Assembly (NCBI GenBank): GCA_036785705.1
Contig: JAWUZG010000056.1
Location: 9,611,001 to 9,675,000, forward strand
Direction of reading: 5' to 3'
DNA from: Acanthornis magna
Taxonomy: Eukaryota > Chordata > Aves > Passeriformes > Acanthizidae
Length of the DNA stretch: 64,000 bases
Part shown: piece by piece, positions 1-14,015 of the stretch
How the letters are laid out: every line of letters starts with the position of its first letter
How positions within the stretch are numbered: position 1 is the first letter of the stretch
Notes under the pieces: generated by a model
Database searches by the model: none
Seen by the model: only the letters and a program-made list of their open reading frames with translations
Told to the model about the DNA's origin: nothing
Position numbers and translations under genes: made by a program

Positions 1-2817
1 TCTCTTGTAGTTTCCAAGAGTAGCTACCTGTTGAGGTAATGATAGTAATGAAGGATTTTAGCCCAGGCCAGGGGGCTGTGCAGGCTGTGTTGTATGATGC
101 ACTTGCAATCACGTGGCTGTGCAGTTTCCCTCTCCTCTTCTCTGGGTTCAGTGAGCTCTGTGTGCTGCTGAGCAGTTGCTTTTCTTCAAAACCCTAAAAT
201 CACATGCTGACTAGTGAGATTACTGTTCAGTCAGGGCATGGTTGTAATTATGTTTAATGTATTAAAGGCGTAAAGAGCCAGAGTCAGTAATTTTTATGAC
301 CTGTTTAATGACAACCATAAAACCAGGAGATTTGGTTCCCCAATCACTTTTGTGCTCTTGTGCTTTGGAGTTGGGGATGGAAGATTTAAAAGTCGAATTT
401 CAAATAGAACTCATTTAGGGTTTTGATATCATGGCTTACTCTGTTCCTCCCTAATGCATTTTCTTGGACTTAAAATCTTTTTTCCTATCGCTTGTTCACT
501 ATTTCAGTGGCCACTGTAGAAGTGGATTAAGCACACAATAAACACATAGGCAAAAGGGCTTTGAACAAAGGGTTTTGGCCTCTTCTGGGGACATATGCAG
601 TTATCGGAGTAGGAGGATGACCTGGGTCATGAAGGTCAGTCCTCTGCTATTATGGGCAGCCACGGCATTAAATGTCTTTCATAAATGCATCCTGTACTGT
701 CTCAGGTAATTACTTTCCAGCCTTTCCCTGTTTCTGTTAGAATATTGTTCTTTCTGAGGCTTTCTAATCCTCCTTATTTCAAGCCTAAACTTATTTATGG
801 TGAGTTGATACCTGCTTGGGCTTATTTGCTGCTCTGAAAAGCTTGCCAGTGTTGCTGACAGCAGCAGCCATGGCAAGCCCAATTATGATGGCTGTGTCTC
901 CAGTTTGTGGAAAGCACTGCCTTCCACCATGGGATTGCTGTTTTCCCTGTGCCTCACCCCATCCACCTGTCCCCACTGTTCCCTCTGTGTCATACACTTG
1001 ATCTGTAAGATGCTGCCCATCGCTGTGTTTTGTTGGTCCAGCAAAACAGCATCCCAGGGCTGGTGGATACACTGGTGACAGAAATAAATATAAACAGTGG
1101 ACCTGATGGGACTGCAAAGCTGAAAAGTCACTTGGGGCATTCCTGTTCCAATAGCAGTGGTGAAGATTGTTGTAAGTAGCTGATCCAGCAAAGAGAGACT
1201 TGATTTAGATCTCCTCAGCTAAGATTGTGATCCTTAGGCTGCTTGGTCCTGCTGCACCTCAGCTGATCCTCCTGGGCTGCCACGCAGTGCACATAGCACA
1301 TGACTGACTAATGGCCTCTGGACCAGTAGGGAAGGCCATGTGGGAGATACCAGGACATTTCAAATGGGGCAAAACACCTGTGTTCAGATGAAAATGCCTG
1401 TGGATTGTAGAAATTCTCATCTCTGTTAGTTTATCAGCGTTGTGATGCGCTTAATTATAAGTACAAAGACTAACAGTGAATATATTTTGAGACTTGTAGT
1501 AAAGGGAGAACCAAGGAGAGCAGGTTTAAAACTGAACAGAACTCGCCTAGATGCCCTTTATACAACAGCTTCTCTCCATGCTCTCCCTAAAGTGTTTTGC
1601 AGATCACCATTAATAGATTATTTTTCTGAGTATGTGTTGTCTACTGTGAAGTTTTGATTGTGGAAGTCTTGCATCTCATGTGGTGAGGATGTTCATGTAA
1701 AAAAAGAACACTAGTACAAGGAAGAATTGAGGGCTGTTTCTCGTAGATTGCAGGGTCATTAGGCTAGAGACCAAAGTTCTGGTGTTTGTATGTAATATCA
1801 ACACTTAATTATATGTTACAACAATTATGAATACTCATGATGGTCTCATTGAAGCCTTCCTCCTTATATTACATTCCCTATTAGATTTTAATAAAAAAAA
1901 GTTTTCTTTAGACACTGTTTGGACACTCTCAGTTACCAGTGCATGATAAAAAACTGTCCAGCATTAATGTGTTGCCGGTTTTGTGCCTCACCTTCTCCCC
2001 TCGAGATGAACCATTGTTTAACTGAGCAGCTTTCACATCTGCAGACTCCATTGATTTATTTCATGCAAGCCCTTTGTAGCTGTGTTGTTCCTATGGCAAT
2101 AAGAAAACATAAACAGAATAAATGAGTAATGGCGATAAGGAATTGTTAGCTGGCAACAGAGATGATACATTTTGACCTTTTGTGAGATTTCTTTGTTTTC
2201 TGAGGGCAAACAACAAAGGAAATGGATGGATTTCATCTGTCACAGGGACAGTATCCAGGTGGAGAATGCTGAATTGAGAAGGGGTGCATTAACTCCAGGA
2301 TGGCCTCAGACCTTTGGTACCTGTGACAAAGCTCTGGGGCCCAAAAAGATGTCCAGAAATGTTGGAATGAAGACACAGAATTAGTTGCTCCTACCCTGTC
2401 ATGGAATGTGAGCTGCTCTGGCTGTTGTAGATGAGTAGAATGTGCCTCATTCAAAAGACAGAAGCAACAGTATGTTTTATTAAGGTGAAATAATAATTTG
2501 AAAGAGTTCAGTAAATTTGGTGGTATTTAATAAAATTTAACAGGAGTTTGCTATGGGTCATTAGGTTTGATGGCAAGGTTCACCTTATTAACTACTGCAT
2601 GGAAGAAACATACAAAGGAAAATTGCATTAGAATCTGCTTAGTGTGAGTCGCACAGAGAGCACAGTCCTTCCTGTTGGGTCACAAGGTTCAGAGCAGACC
2701 CCCTTGCTTTCTAAGCTACTTATGGGGCCCAGGTGCAGCTGGGCCAGCCTTAGTCTCAGACTTGGACAATGGTATAAATCTAATGAAATTATCTCTATGA
2801 AGTTTATACTAATTAAT

Positions 2818-2888
2818 ATTGAGTATATTACTCAATTACTGAGTATATTATACTATTCATGGATTAATAATATTTCATTAATATTATT
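2818..2888. repeat. AT-rich cluster of short inverted and direct repeats
   Basis: ATTGAGT/ACTCAAT arms (2818-2824 and 2830-2836) are followed by a second copy of GAGTATATTA and by a 9-bp inverted repeat, AATAATATT/AATATTATT (2866-2874 and 2880-2888). It looks like AT-rich low-complexity DNA. No function is implied. Confidence 0.5.
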
Positions 2889-5332
2889 TCAGCCTGCTAC
2901 CAGTCACGAGGGCATCTCTGCCTTGGTCAGGGAAGGCTCTCAGTCTCAGGAAAGGAATCTCAAACCTGGAGAGGCATCCCTGCTCGAGGGGAGAGTCAGG
3001 GCTGTTGCAGCTCAGCTTCAGCTGGGGGAGAGCTCAAATTTGGCTGATCCTGATGGCAATATTTATAGAGTGAAGTAGTTGGCTGTTAGTCAATAGTATA
3101 GACAAGATACATGTTTTTGGTTTAGCTCTGATATCTTGTTCTGTACCTAGCTTATCTTGCATTTTTGGGATTTGAGACCGCCTTTCAAAATATGTTTCTG
3201 AGGCATCTTCATTCCCTTGTGCGTGAGCCAGGATTCCCAGCCCCCAGGCTCACAGAGGGAATGGTCTGTCACACTGCCCTGCAGCTCTGCTGCTGTAGGA
3301 ACTGATTGTGATCTGTAAAGTGTTGGTTGGATTGAACTCTTCCCGTTTTTTCACCTCCTGAGAGATGCCAGTTCCCAGCAGCTCCTCCCCGCTGAGCAGG
3401 AGGAAGGGCAGTGCCGCTGAACACACTGGAGGATTGGATGTGACCAGGGCCTCTCGGATCTCACACATCCCCAGGGACCCTGCTGAGCAAGGGCTTTGCA
3501 GCACAGCCTTTGCCATAGGTTTGCACGGTCCTGAGCTAATGAACTGTAACCTGCTGGTCTGGGGGCACTCCAAAAAATGTAATTGCTAAGTCATGTGTAG
3601 AGTTTGTAAGGAAAAAACAACAGTTCACTCACACAAGTGCTGGAAGTTACACTCAAAGCACAGCCCCTTGCTGGTGTGGGTCTCTGCAGCTCTCTGGAGT
3701 GTGCTGCAGTGACAGCTGATGATGCTTTCCTGCATCCATCATGTAGGTTATTTGTTGACTGCTCATTCATATCTGTTAGAAATGCTCCAGGACATGCAGA
3801 GTTATGTGTAAAGGATTTCTTGTAGAGTTGCACTCAGAATTAATCTTTCCCAGAGTAGGTTTAAGTTTAGATCATGTTTGCCAACATTTTTATTTTGCCC
3901 AGACTTTTCAAGGAGTAAGGTGCTGCACAGCAGGAGCTAAAGCACCAAAAGTCATCATCCATGTTAAAACTGATTTGGAATCTAGGGATTAATAATTGCA
4001 AAAGCAGTGAAATAATGACTAGTTACTTTATAGCTTTCCAGTGTAAACAGATGGTAAGATTGATGCCGAGCCTGCTTGTTGCTATTGTTGCCTTTCTTAT
4101 TTTTAAAGACTGTTAATTTAATTAGGGAGTTCTGAGCTTTATAGTACATGTAGGAAGCTGTTGGCCATGAAACATAGTTAGCTGCCGCTGTGAAAAGTGC
4201 AGCTTCCAAAATAATTATCAAAAGGGTCAGATCCTCATCTGGGGGCATCTTTGCTGCTACCAGTACTCATATTCATTAGTGTAATATTCTGATGCCCCTT
4301 AATAAGGCCTCTTTGGGTGATGGTAACAGCAATAAAGTGTTGGTGCACCAAAAGCACTTTTGCCCCAGAAGACATGGAGTTGAAGTTAACAAGAAATGCA
4401 AGGTTCAAGACCAGAGTACTGGAGGTTTTTTCTTAGCATAAAAGTTAAAAATCTTGGTATGTGTTAGCCTGAATTTTATGCTTGGCACGTGCAGTATAAG
4501 ATAGAATATTGCAATGGAAGAAGAAGAATATATTGTTTCTAAACGCTCAAAGCCTATTTATATGGTATAAAACATTGTTTTCTGCTGGGGCAGCTCAGAG
4601 ACAGGACTGCGAGAGCTCTGCCTGTTTGGGTCAGGGCTACATTTACCTTTTTGTTTCTGATACATCTGTTGAAACAGGTCCACTGTAACTCTCAGGGAAA
4701 CTGTGCTGAGGAGCAGTGCATCACTCACATCTCCTGAGCAGGGCCAACACCAAAGAGTGTTCTTCACAAAGATTCCACTTGGAGAAACGCAGACCTTGTT
4801 CATTGCCTTCGTGGTGTGCTCCAATGATAGCACCTTCCAGAAGCTGGGATATATGAAAGTGGGAAGCTTTGGAAGTGTACAATAATGACAGTTTCCTGGT
4901 AATTTGCAATAGCTGGTTAATGTATAGAGAGTCAGAGAACAAAGAAATGGAATCTAGATTTATCAGTATCAAATAGATTTATAGATATAAATGTATGTAT
5001 AGATTTATTTCACAGTCTCATGTGAATACCTACTCTGTCCTCCATGGCTTAGCTGCAAGAAAGTCAATGTATTGCTTTTGTGCTATAAATTTAAAACCAC
5101 AGCTTCCTAGCAAATAGAAATTCTCTTTCCAACATGGTTCAAAACTAATCTGGCACCGTACAATACATACACATAGCTTTTATAAGTTTCAGTAGATCAT
5201 AGGCATGACTTCATATTTAAGCGGTGTTGTACTCTGACCCATCCCCTTACAACAAGCCAAAATAAAAGAAACATTTTTTCCATTTTAAGCAGTCATTAGA
5301 CATTACACAACTATTTCCTTTATATTTTCTAG

Positions 5333-5362
5333 TTTGCCAGAACCTCATTGAAATTGAATATG
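5333..5362 (+). other. Candidate 30-nt microexon in intron 1
   Basis: A 30-nt segment lies between a good acceptor (pyrimidine-rich tract ending in TTTTCTAG) and a consensus donor (ATG followed by GTAAGT). Its length is divisible by three, and the frame compatible with the phase-0 exon 1/exon 2 junction is open, reading FARTSLKLNM. It could add ten residues before exon 2. No homologue is known to me, so it may equally be a chance pair of splice-like sites. Confidence 0.2.
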
Positions 5363-8300
5363 GTAAGTGTGGCTAGTCTGTTGTTTTCCAATAAGCTTTT
5401 CTCTGTTTGTTTATAAATATACAAAAACTTAATTTATGAGTTTGTATGCTCTGGGGGTGTCAGTAAACACTAACTGAGATTCATATTTTGTTCTGAGATA
5501 TCTGTGAGCAGTGTGATTATACAATTACATCCTCGCAGGATTTCTAGTGTCTTTACTAGAGCACATAGTTAAACCCAGCTCTTGTAATAAACAGTGGAAT
5601 TCTCTCTTTGGGGACTGACAAAATGAGTCCAAGTGCAATCCTAAGAGCAAGATGTAATTCCCACAGTGTCTAGGTTGTCTGACTGAAAATGAATGTGTTT
5701 TATAAACTTCCTTGTGTGTGATACCAAGCTGTGTTTCAGCAAGCACTTAAGCATAACCTTAACTTAAAATCCTCTTGATTGTAGTAAGATACATTTGTGT
5801 GCTGGACATGCAGAGCCTGGGTTTTCAACAAAATAGATTCCAGGGAAGTCAGTGCCTGTGCTCTCCCTAGGCATTTGCCCTAAACTGTGATTCAGCTGTT
5901 TGGGATTGTCAGAGACACCTTCTGTGTCCAGCTGCTGCTTCTCTGTGTGTGCCTGCATCCCTCCCGTAAGTTCTGCTCAAACTATTTTGGACTATTGCTC
6001 AGAAGTTGTAGTTTATACAGCTACCACAACAGTGTTTACAACCTTTGGATCTGAACCACAGGCACCTGCATTCCTCTGTGAGTTGGAGAGGTGACGGGAA
6101 TTTTCAGTTTTTTAGTGCTGGCACCTTAGCTGTGTGATTGTGATATGGTAGAGGTTCATTATCCTCTTCTGCTCCCATTCATGGACACAGAGCTGAACTT
6201 TGCAAGAGCAGGAAATAGCCACAGTCCTACCAAGCAGAGCACTCATGGCAAAAGAAATACTCCAGGTTTTTACCTTAAAAGGTACCAGTGTCCTCAAAAG
6301 CATCGATTTTTCTGCACCTGCATGTTTTCCTTTTTCTGCTCTTGAGCTGGGTAGGTAAGAGGGGATCCTCAAAGTGTTTGTGAGTCAAGGAATTGAGTGC
6401 TGAAAATACTGTGTTCAGGACACTGCTTCTGTTATGTTCAGGGAAAGAGGAGTCACTGCTGAAAATCAGTTTTAGAACAAGAATTACCCTATTAAGGTTC
6501 ACATAAGAAATGTCCTGAACCCATAAATCAAATAATGAATATTTTGTGTGTGATCCTTTAGCTATATCAACATGATTACTTTGTTTATAGCCCTTTTTAT
6601 GCTTGTGAAGGGAGCTTAGGTTCACTGTTCATTTGTGATTTTCCTTTCTAAGTTCAATTGTTGCATTTCTCTTGCAGTCTGGAATCTTTTTCCCCTGAGC
6701 AGACAGGTTTCTTTATCACCACCTTTAAATGACATAACATCATCTTCATGCATGTCATTCAGTGTGTTCATGTAGCCAGAAACATAGATTTTTTTGTCCC
6801 AACTCTTCTGCAATGTTGAAGAAATTTTAAGTATACATTCCTAGAGTATGACCTCTTTGGCTGTATGGTGATTATTAATATTACAGAAGCAGTGAAGAGG
6901 AAATTACATCAGTAGATACGATGAACTGTGCAATAGCAGGAGCTTTATTCACACTGAATACACTATTCATTTGCACAGAAAGATCATTTCTCAATTCAAA
7001 GAGGAATATTCTAATTTAAGTCTAACTTCAGCCATATGTCAAAATCTCTATAGAAACAAAGCTTACCACTGTGCAGTGATCCTGTAAGAAACACATTCCC
7101 CTTTGTGGATGGGCACATGGTAGGTGCATCAAACTTTTGGAGCTCTCATTTTTCCTGACAAGCACTCTTTTTGTATCAGAACATATTTCAGTTTAGTCCA
7201 TTTGCTAATTTAGTGTAAAGCGACCTGGAATAGGTGTAAAATTGAGGAAACACCATAGTCAGTGGTCTTCAGGTTCACTCCCCTTTGAACCTAGGCTGGG
7301 TTTTTATTACGCATTTTATCTTATTAAAAGGTGCGTTTACATTACTCTGAAGAAGTAAAATTTCAAAATACAACTCTATGAAATAAAATCATCAGTAGAA
7401 ATTTATTTGAAGATGAGTGATAATGACAGAAAGGAGTTCTCTGCTTAGGTACACCAGAAAAAGCAGGAAACAGTGGCCTGGCTGCCGAATCGACCTTAGC
7501 AGTATGGCATTGTAGGGAAAACTGGAAAACATTTTGTGTTTTGTGGCATACCTGCTAGTCTGGGGCCTCAGGCCATTAAAAGGGGGATGGAATTCTTGTA
7601 GAAATTGCCGTCCTTTCTGCCAGATCCTATCAAGAGGAGGTAGTAACTAACCCCTGTCCTCAGAGTGCTCAGACAGCCACCCACCCTTCCTATACTGTGC
7701 TTGCTCCTGTGCTTGCACACAGTGGGACTCCATGGTTTCATTTATATTTAAAACCACACGTGGTCTGCCTTTGGTCACCTATGTTAATATAAATCAGAAC
7801 CTAACAATGGAAGCCCTAAATGAGTGGCCATGTGGGTGACAGGCTTGTACAGTAATGCATCTCCACTCGGGTCGTGTCACAGCACCATCATCGCCGTTCC
7901 TGCAGGTCACACCAAGGTCTTTCTCCCTCGCCATGTATTAGCCATAAGCCTCAGTGCAATGAAACATTGGAAAAGGAGTCGTAGCAAAAGAATGATTTCA
8001 TCCTGAAGCCATGTGGGGTTTGCAGTAAACCTGTCTTCTGACACGACTGACTTCTTGACATTATTGGCACACTCATGTGAATATCATTCTCTGATAAACA
8101 CTTTGGAGTTCTTCCAGATTGGCTTGCTTTTTCTTGGAAGTTTTTGCTAGTGATGTATATACTTCTAATTTCACCATGTAAGCAAAGATAGAAGAGGATT
8201 GGGAATGATTAGTTTCAGAGGGGAGTTTGTTTTCTGAGCCCTTATATTCAAACTGAGGAGTCAGGGAAAGAATGACAGAACTGGTGCAAACTCATACTCT

Positions 8301-10816
8301 GCTGAAAGGACAAATTAATCGAAGCCTAGAAGATGTAGGTAGAGTGATGAGTGAGAAGCAGTTTTGTTTTATTTATAGACTTGCTGGGTTTTACTGGCAT
8401 TGTTGCACTTTGGGTGCACATATTTATTTATTCATTTTTGCCTAGCCATTTGTTGGCCTGTAGCTACCTGCCAGGATTTAGGAAGAACGAAGTTTGCTCA
8501 AATCCCTGGTTATATTGCAGATAGATTTGGCCCAGTGTGTTTGCCTTGTCATTTGACTGCAGCATTGACATGGTTATTGGTGTGTCTTCCTCCCCAGAAT
8601 TACATATAGTAGATTTTTTGTCTCCAAAGAGAGGAGAATTTGGCAAGGAGAGCCGAGAAGCATCTGGCTCTTTCCTGTTGTTCTCTCTCTCTCTGTTACT
8701 GGGAGTAGGGCAGCCGCATGGACAGCTCTAAATTTAGCTGCTAATTTTCATCTTAGGAGTCAGTGCTGCTTAGATTTTGGCTAGAGGGGATACCTGGGTG
8801 AGATGAGAGTCCTGGGGTTGTACCTATTGAATTGCATCCCCCTGGGGAACATCCCTGTGTATTTTCTGTAAGGTCCCAGATGTTTCTGGGTTATAAAGCC
8901 CCAGCTAAGTCCTGGTCTGACTCGTCAACAGTTTAAGAACCAACTTGTTCAGAACAGGACTTAATTCTCTACATGCCTCTGAAAGGGATAGTACAAAAGG
9001 CAAAATTACATGCCTTGGTGACCTCTTTACACATAGATGTGTAGGCAAGAGAGTTTTTCCAGGGGTTGCTTTCTTTCTTGACACAGTAGATTGGAATTCA
9101 TTAGTGAAGCTCCATGTTTGTGGTCACTTGTCAAATATTACTGCTTGCAGTTAAGAGACCTTTAAACTGGACAGAGATGGGCAGAGTCATTCTGTTGGAG
9201 CAAAAATATCCTCCCTTATGCTTCCTTCCTGCCTGCTTAGAATCATTGTATGCCTACCTGAAAGGTTAATTTTTTGGATCACATTTGACATTTGCCGATA
9301 GCTGGAAAATAGGAGAGCAGATTCCACAAAGCAAACACTGAAATCCAAAAAGGAGATGTTATACCTACTGTGTGGTTCCACCAGCAAAGTGCTTCCTTCA
9401 TATAAAAGTATTTAAACACGAATATTATAGGTAATATGTATATATATCCATTGTATATATAAAACTGATGGCAGTATGATCATAATGAAGTGGCACCTGC
9501 ATTACTGGTACTACCTTCCATATTTGCACTGAGGTTTATCCTTTCTACTCAAATCAACTTTTCATGTGTTTTAAAATAATGAGAATATTTGCAAAATATG
9601 TAGAATATCAACAATGTGAATTCTCAAAAACTATGTTTTCAGGATCAGAAAGGTGTAAAGACCTGGAGTCAGATATTAAAATGACAATATTGGTATAGTC
9701 CCTAGATTTCTAGGGAGCAGCTCCAATTTGCATCAGCCTAAGATCTCTTCCAATTTCACCAAAACGGTAATTTTCATGCAAAGCACACCAGACATCACAG
9801 GATTCCAGTAGTTCCGGCCCATTTGTCTGCTGCTGCTAGGAAGTTGTTTACTCTTTTGTATCACTCTCTGCTGACGTCTGCTCACTGAACAATGTCATCA
9901 AATTTCCTGTTTTTTGGCTTGTGGAAAGTAGCTCCCCCACCTTATGCTCAGGCTTTGGTGTGTGGAGCTCCGTGGAGCCGGATGCACCCAGCAGACAGGA
10001 TGTAAGGTTAAATGCAGCAGAGCTAAATAAATAAAGTAGGTGTTCACTTGTGAACTAGAGCTGCCTACTTGCCAGGGGGATAAAGCTGACAGTTCAAACA
10101 CTGAGCAGTGATAAAATACTTGTTTCAGGTTGTGGGGTTTTTTAATGGCTTTTGGATTTTTTTCCACAGGTTTATGTTAGCAGCTTCCTGAAGCCGCCTG
10201 AAATAGCTGATAATGTGGTGCCGTGTGATGTGTGTGTGCAAACACCTCTGCCAGGTATCGCACAGCATTCTGCTGCTGTCGTTCTGCAGGCAGAGGAGCT
10301 GCCAGAAATGTGTTCATTAATCCAGAGCAGAGTCTGGCGCTGAGCTCAGGAGTGCTGACACTCCAGGGGCTGATCCCCTGATGGTTTTGGTTTTTGGTGT
10401 TCTGGCCAGTGCCACAGGGTCATTAACCTCCACTGGACAAGCACCAGCAATGAGCAGAGCAGACCTTAGTTCACCAGGTCCTCCAGACAAAGCTTGGGGC
10501 AGCTTTCATTGATAACACCAACAGAATCATATTGTCATATGGCTCCTGTCATCCACAGCAAGAGGGAGCAGCTGTTGTTAAAAACCCACCCAACCTCTGT
10601 AAAAATGGGGCATTCTGTGCGCTTTATGGTACCCAAGTTCTGTGCTCCACTCTCTTCTGTAGGTCTGTCATGCTCCAAATGGTTCCCCCCAACTCAGTGT
10701 TGCTCTGTCTCTGAATCCTATTTTCCCCTTCTCCAAAGAGCTTGGATACTTGGCAAAGAGCATTTGATCCTTTCATGAAAACAATTCTTGTAAGGATTCT
10801 CCTAAGGTCCTTTATT

Positions 10817-11010
10817 AAAACAAAACACCTCCCAAACCCCCCAAACAAACAAAAAACCCACCCCAAACCCCCCGCTCAAGAAAACCAAACCCCCCCAAAA
10901 CAACAAAAAACCCCAAAACAAAATCAACAAAACAAACAAACAAACAAACAAAAAGCCCCCCACGATACCAACTAAAAAAACCCAAAAAACCACCAAAACC
11001 ATAAAACAAC
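10817..11010. repeat. A/C-rich low-complexity tract with C-runs and (CAAA)n
   Basis: About 190 bases are made almost only of A and C on the + strand. There are several C-runs of 4-7 and a short (AAAC)n stretch near 10930-10950. The complementary strand is therefore a G/T-rich tract with many G-runs. It accounts for the long, Val/Phe/Leu/Gly-rich open frames on the minus strand here, which I do not call as genes. Confidence 0.9.
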
Positions 11011-12753
11011 CGAACATAGAACATTCGGAGTCAACTTGCAGAGCACTGGAAAAATCCAGGACTATCTGATGACAGGAAGAACTACAGAGTATGCTGGAGT
11101 AGTTTATAGGAACTGTCCCACCGTTGGGGGCATTGAGTTTGTGTTTGTTTTTAAAGGTTTTTATTGAGATACAGACAGAACTTTTTGCATACTGCCTTTC
11201 TCTACTAAATTCAGTTTTGTTGCACTGTCTCACTGATGCTTCCAGTAACTGGAAATAGCCTGAGTGTGTGAAGTACTGAGTGTGGAGTGTGTGGGCTGTC
11301 ACCTCATTGAAATGCTGAGTTCTTATCATAATTTCTGACATCTTCATGCTTGGATCTCTGCAGAGAAAAAAACGCTGTTTGCCTCAGAGTATCTTCCATT
11401 AGGATCAGAAAGGAATATAAGAGGGTTCCCTTGCAATACCGAGTTCCTGTTCTTGCAGCATCCTGCATCCCTAATGGGATGCAGAGAAATGGACTGGATG
11501 TAGTACCCAGCCATGGGTACCTGCGGGACTCTGCGTTCCATTTCCAGGTGTGTCCTTGCTTTTTGAATGGGCTTGTCTCAATAAAACCACACCAATGCCT
11601 AGACATGAACATTTTCCAAGCCAGGCTGCCAAGCTGGATAAGATGTGGTCGACTTGCACTTCAGTCAGTTAAACCCCTGCAGTGCAAACCTTGCACTCTG
11701 TATCAGTGAAAATAAAGAAGTTGGTCTAGTCCCTGGCACAGACCTGCCCACAGTGCAGGACCCACATAGGTCACCTTCCGCTTTGGAACGGGCGCTGTCT
11801 GTGCTGAGGCTCAGGAAAGAAGCAGGAAAGGAGACGGCTGCAGACAATGAGTTCAGTGCCTAGGCAAAGGTAACACCTCATCCAAACAATTGGCAAGGGC
11901 TTCTATCTCTTTGTTTCTCCCTGCCCTTCTTCCTCTCCGTGTATTCCCTGTTCCCTCCTCTACATCTTTTCTGGGGTTCATCTTGTATCTTTGTGCCTTC
12001 CCATCAGGTAACAGTGGTGGTGTTTGATTCTTTTGACCTCTGCCCCCCCTCCATTGCTATTCTGTCTGCAGAACTGTCTTCTTGAATTTCTCCTGTGCTC
12101 TTTTCCATTCCGCTTCACAGCTTCTGCTGAAGTTTGAACCTCTAATGGTGTTACAGCCCGCAAAAATAACTTTCAGGGTTAAATTTCCTCCGTGGCAAAG
12201 CTGGACAAAGCTCCTAGTTGCCTGTGTGGGCTGTAAGGTTGGATAGACCTCTGCATCCCTGGGGAGAGGGCAGCAGGAGGGCTGTGCCCCCCATCCTCTC
12301 TGCAGGGCTGTGGGCACTGCCTGCATGGAGGGCCCAGCAGCCCTAATACAGTCTGTTCCTTATCCTGCAATGAAGGAGGAGAGCTCAGCAAATTGTGTCT
12401 CCAGGGCATCCTTCTTCCAAAGCAGCCTTCTTCCTGGGGCCCTTGACAGGGACTGAGCCAAAGGGCTCAAAACCTGAGCCTTCTTCCTCCTGCTCCTGGC
12501 TAAATTTATTCATAAATCGCCCTCATGGAGATTTATAAGTACAGGTGCAAGCTAAAACTCCTGAAAAGATGTCATTCATTTCGTTTCTAACAAATAAATT
12601 CCAGATGTTTGCCTCTAACTCCCAGAGTGTTGATACGATCAGCTTGGGGCTCCAGTTGTTCAGTCTTGTGTTAGATGACAGAACAGAGAGTGAAATGAAT
12701 GCTCACCATTGCCAGTGGTTTGCAGTCAAAGGGACACAAGTTTTTCTAACAGG

Positions 12754-12795
12754 ATGAAACTGGGAGAGTTCCAGATGAGACTGGGAGAGTTGTGT
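12754..12795. repeat. 21-bp tandem duplication
   Basis: Two adjacent 21-bp copies share ATGA-ACTGGGAGAGTT with a few differences, mostly at the 3' end of the unit. It is a simple local duplication in intron 1. Confidence 0.75.
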
Positions 12796-13960
12796 TGAGA
12801 AAACAACTGGCTGGCACTGCAATGACAGAACAGTAGTAACTAGATTTAAAAGAAAATAAAAATAATCTTGTATGACAGAAATGCTGGAAATAATGGAACA
12901 TTTCAGAAGGAAAATATGCTGTCATGTACTGCAAAAAATAGGTCTATACTTATCATAAGGTGTTTATTTCTGCAGACTCTGTGAAAAGCTTCTTATGTGG
13001 GAAACATCGATTTGCATAGGGCTGCTTGCAAAGGCTGTAGCTTAATTCTCAAAGTCAAACTTGTGGGAGAAAGTGTTTTTCCTTGACTGGCAGAGCCAAG
13101 AGATTATTCTTACTCTAGAAAAAATAGCAAGGCAGTCCAATGGTAGTCCTGGTAATTCTATATGCCCTATATGCCATGCAGATTAGAAAAAAATAGAATA
13201 GGCTAAAAATATAGAGGAGAATTGCAAAGCAGAATAATCAGTTAAGCTATTAAGTTTTCATAAACACGGTAAAATTCTGTCTTGAAACTTGGTCTGAAGT
13301 AGAAATGTAATATGTGCAGAGTGAGTTGTGACACCCATAGCTTCATATTTACGGTATCAGAAAAATATTTTTCCCAACATGGGTATGTTGCTCTTGTTAA
13401 AAAAAAAATTAAATTAGTCTTAAATGTAAGTAGTATGAATTTATGGTACAAACAAGCCATGCTTCACTTTCTTCCCAAAGAGCACACGGGTAGCAATGGC
13501 AGGGCTGTGTTATTTAAGAACAAAGAAGGGGATGAGGCTGGAGCACCACACACAGGGGGTTGGCAGTGGATTTGCTGGATTTGTGTGACAAAGGAACTCC
13601 CAGGTCATCACTTACTCAGCATTCAGGGCCAGCTGGGCAGAGGGGGAAGGACACTGGTTTGTTCAGGTGCCCTCTTTAGCTTGCATGGCATGGAACAGAG
13701 AAAAGGAGATGTGCAAGGACACAGAATCCGTGCAGCAAACGCACCAGATAACCTCTTCCACTAGCAGGAAAATGTCAGTTGTGTCACAAAACCACTGCAA
13801 ATCTTGCTTGCTTCATCTGGAAAGTATTTCTGGGTACAACCTCATACTGTGGCCTGCAAATTTTGTTACTCTGTTTTGGTGGGGAACATACTGTGAGTAA
13901 TTTATGTCTAATGGAGTAGTGGTTTGATGCCACCTCTAATGTGTTCCTGCTGTTTCACAT

Positions 13961-14015
13961 GAGGGGTTTTTTTGGTTTTGGTTTTTTTAGGGTTTTTTTT
14001 TTTTTTTTTGGTTGG
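13961..14015. repeat. T/G-rich low-complexity tract
   Basis: Long T-runs (the longest about 17) are interrupted by GG, GGG and GGGG. It is a simple sequence in intron 1. Confidence 0.85.

Noticed and set aside
10152..10343. Exon-like open frame after a good pyrimidine tract and CCACAG
   Set aside because: No clear donor at a phase-compatible position and no recognisable protein; such acceptor-like sites are common in a 27-kb intron.
10802..11347. 181-codon minus-strand open frame with membrane-protein-like composition
   Set aside because: Much of the frame is the translation of the A/C-rich low-complexity tract (runs of Val, Phe, Leu and Gly).
13312..13764. 150-codon plus-strand open frame in intron 1
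   Set aside because: No recognisable homology, no flanking exon structure, and ordinary non-coding composition.
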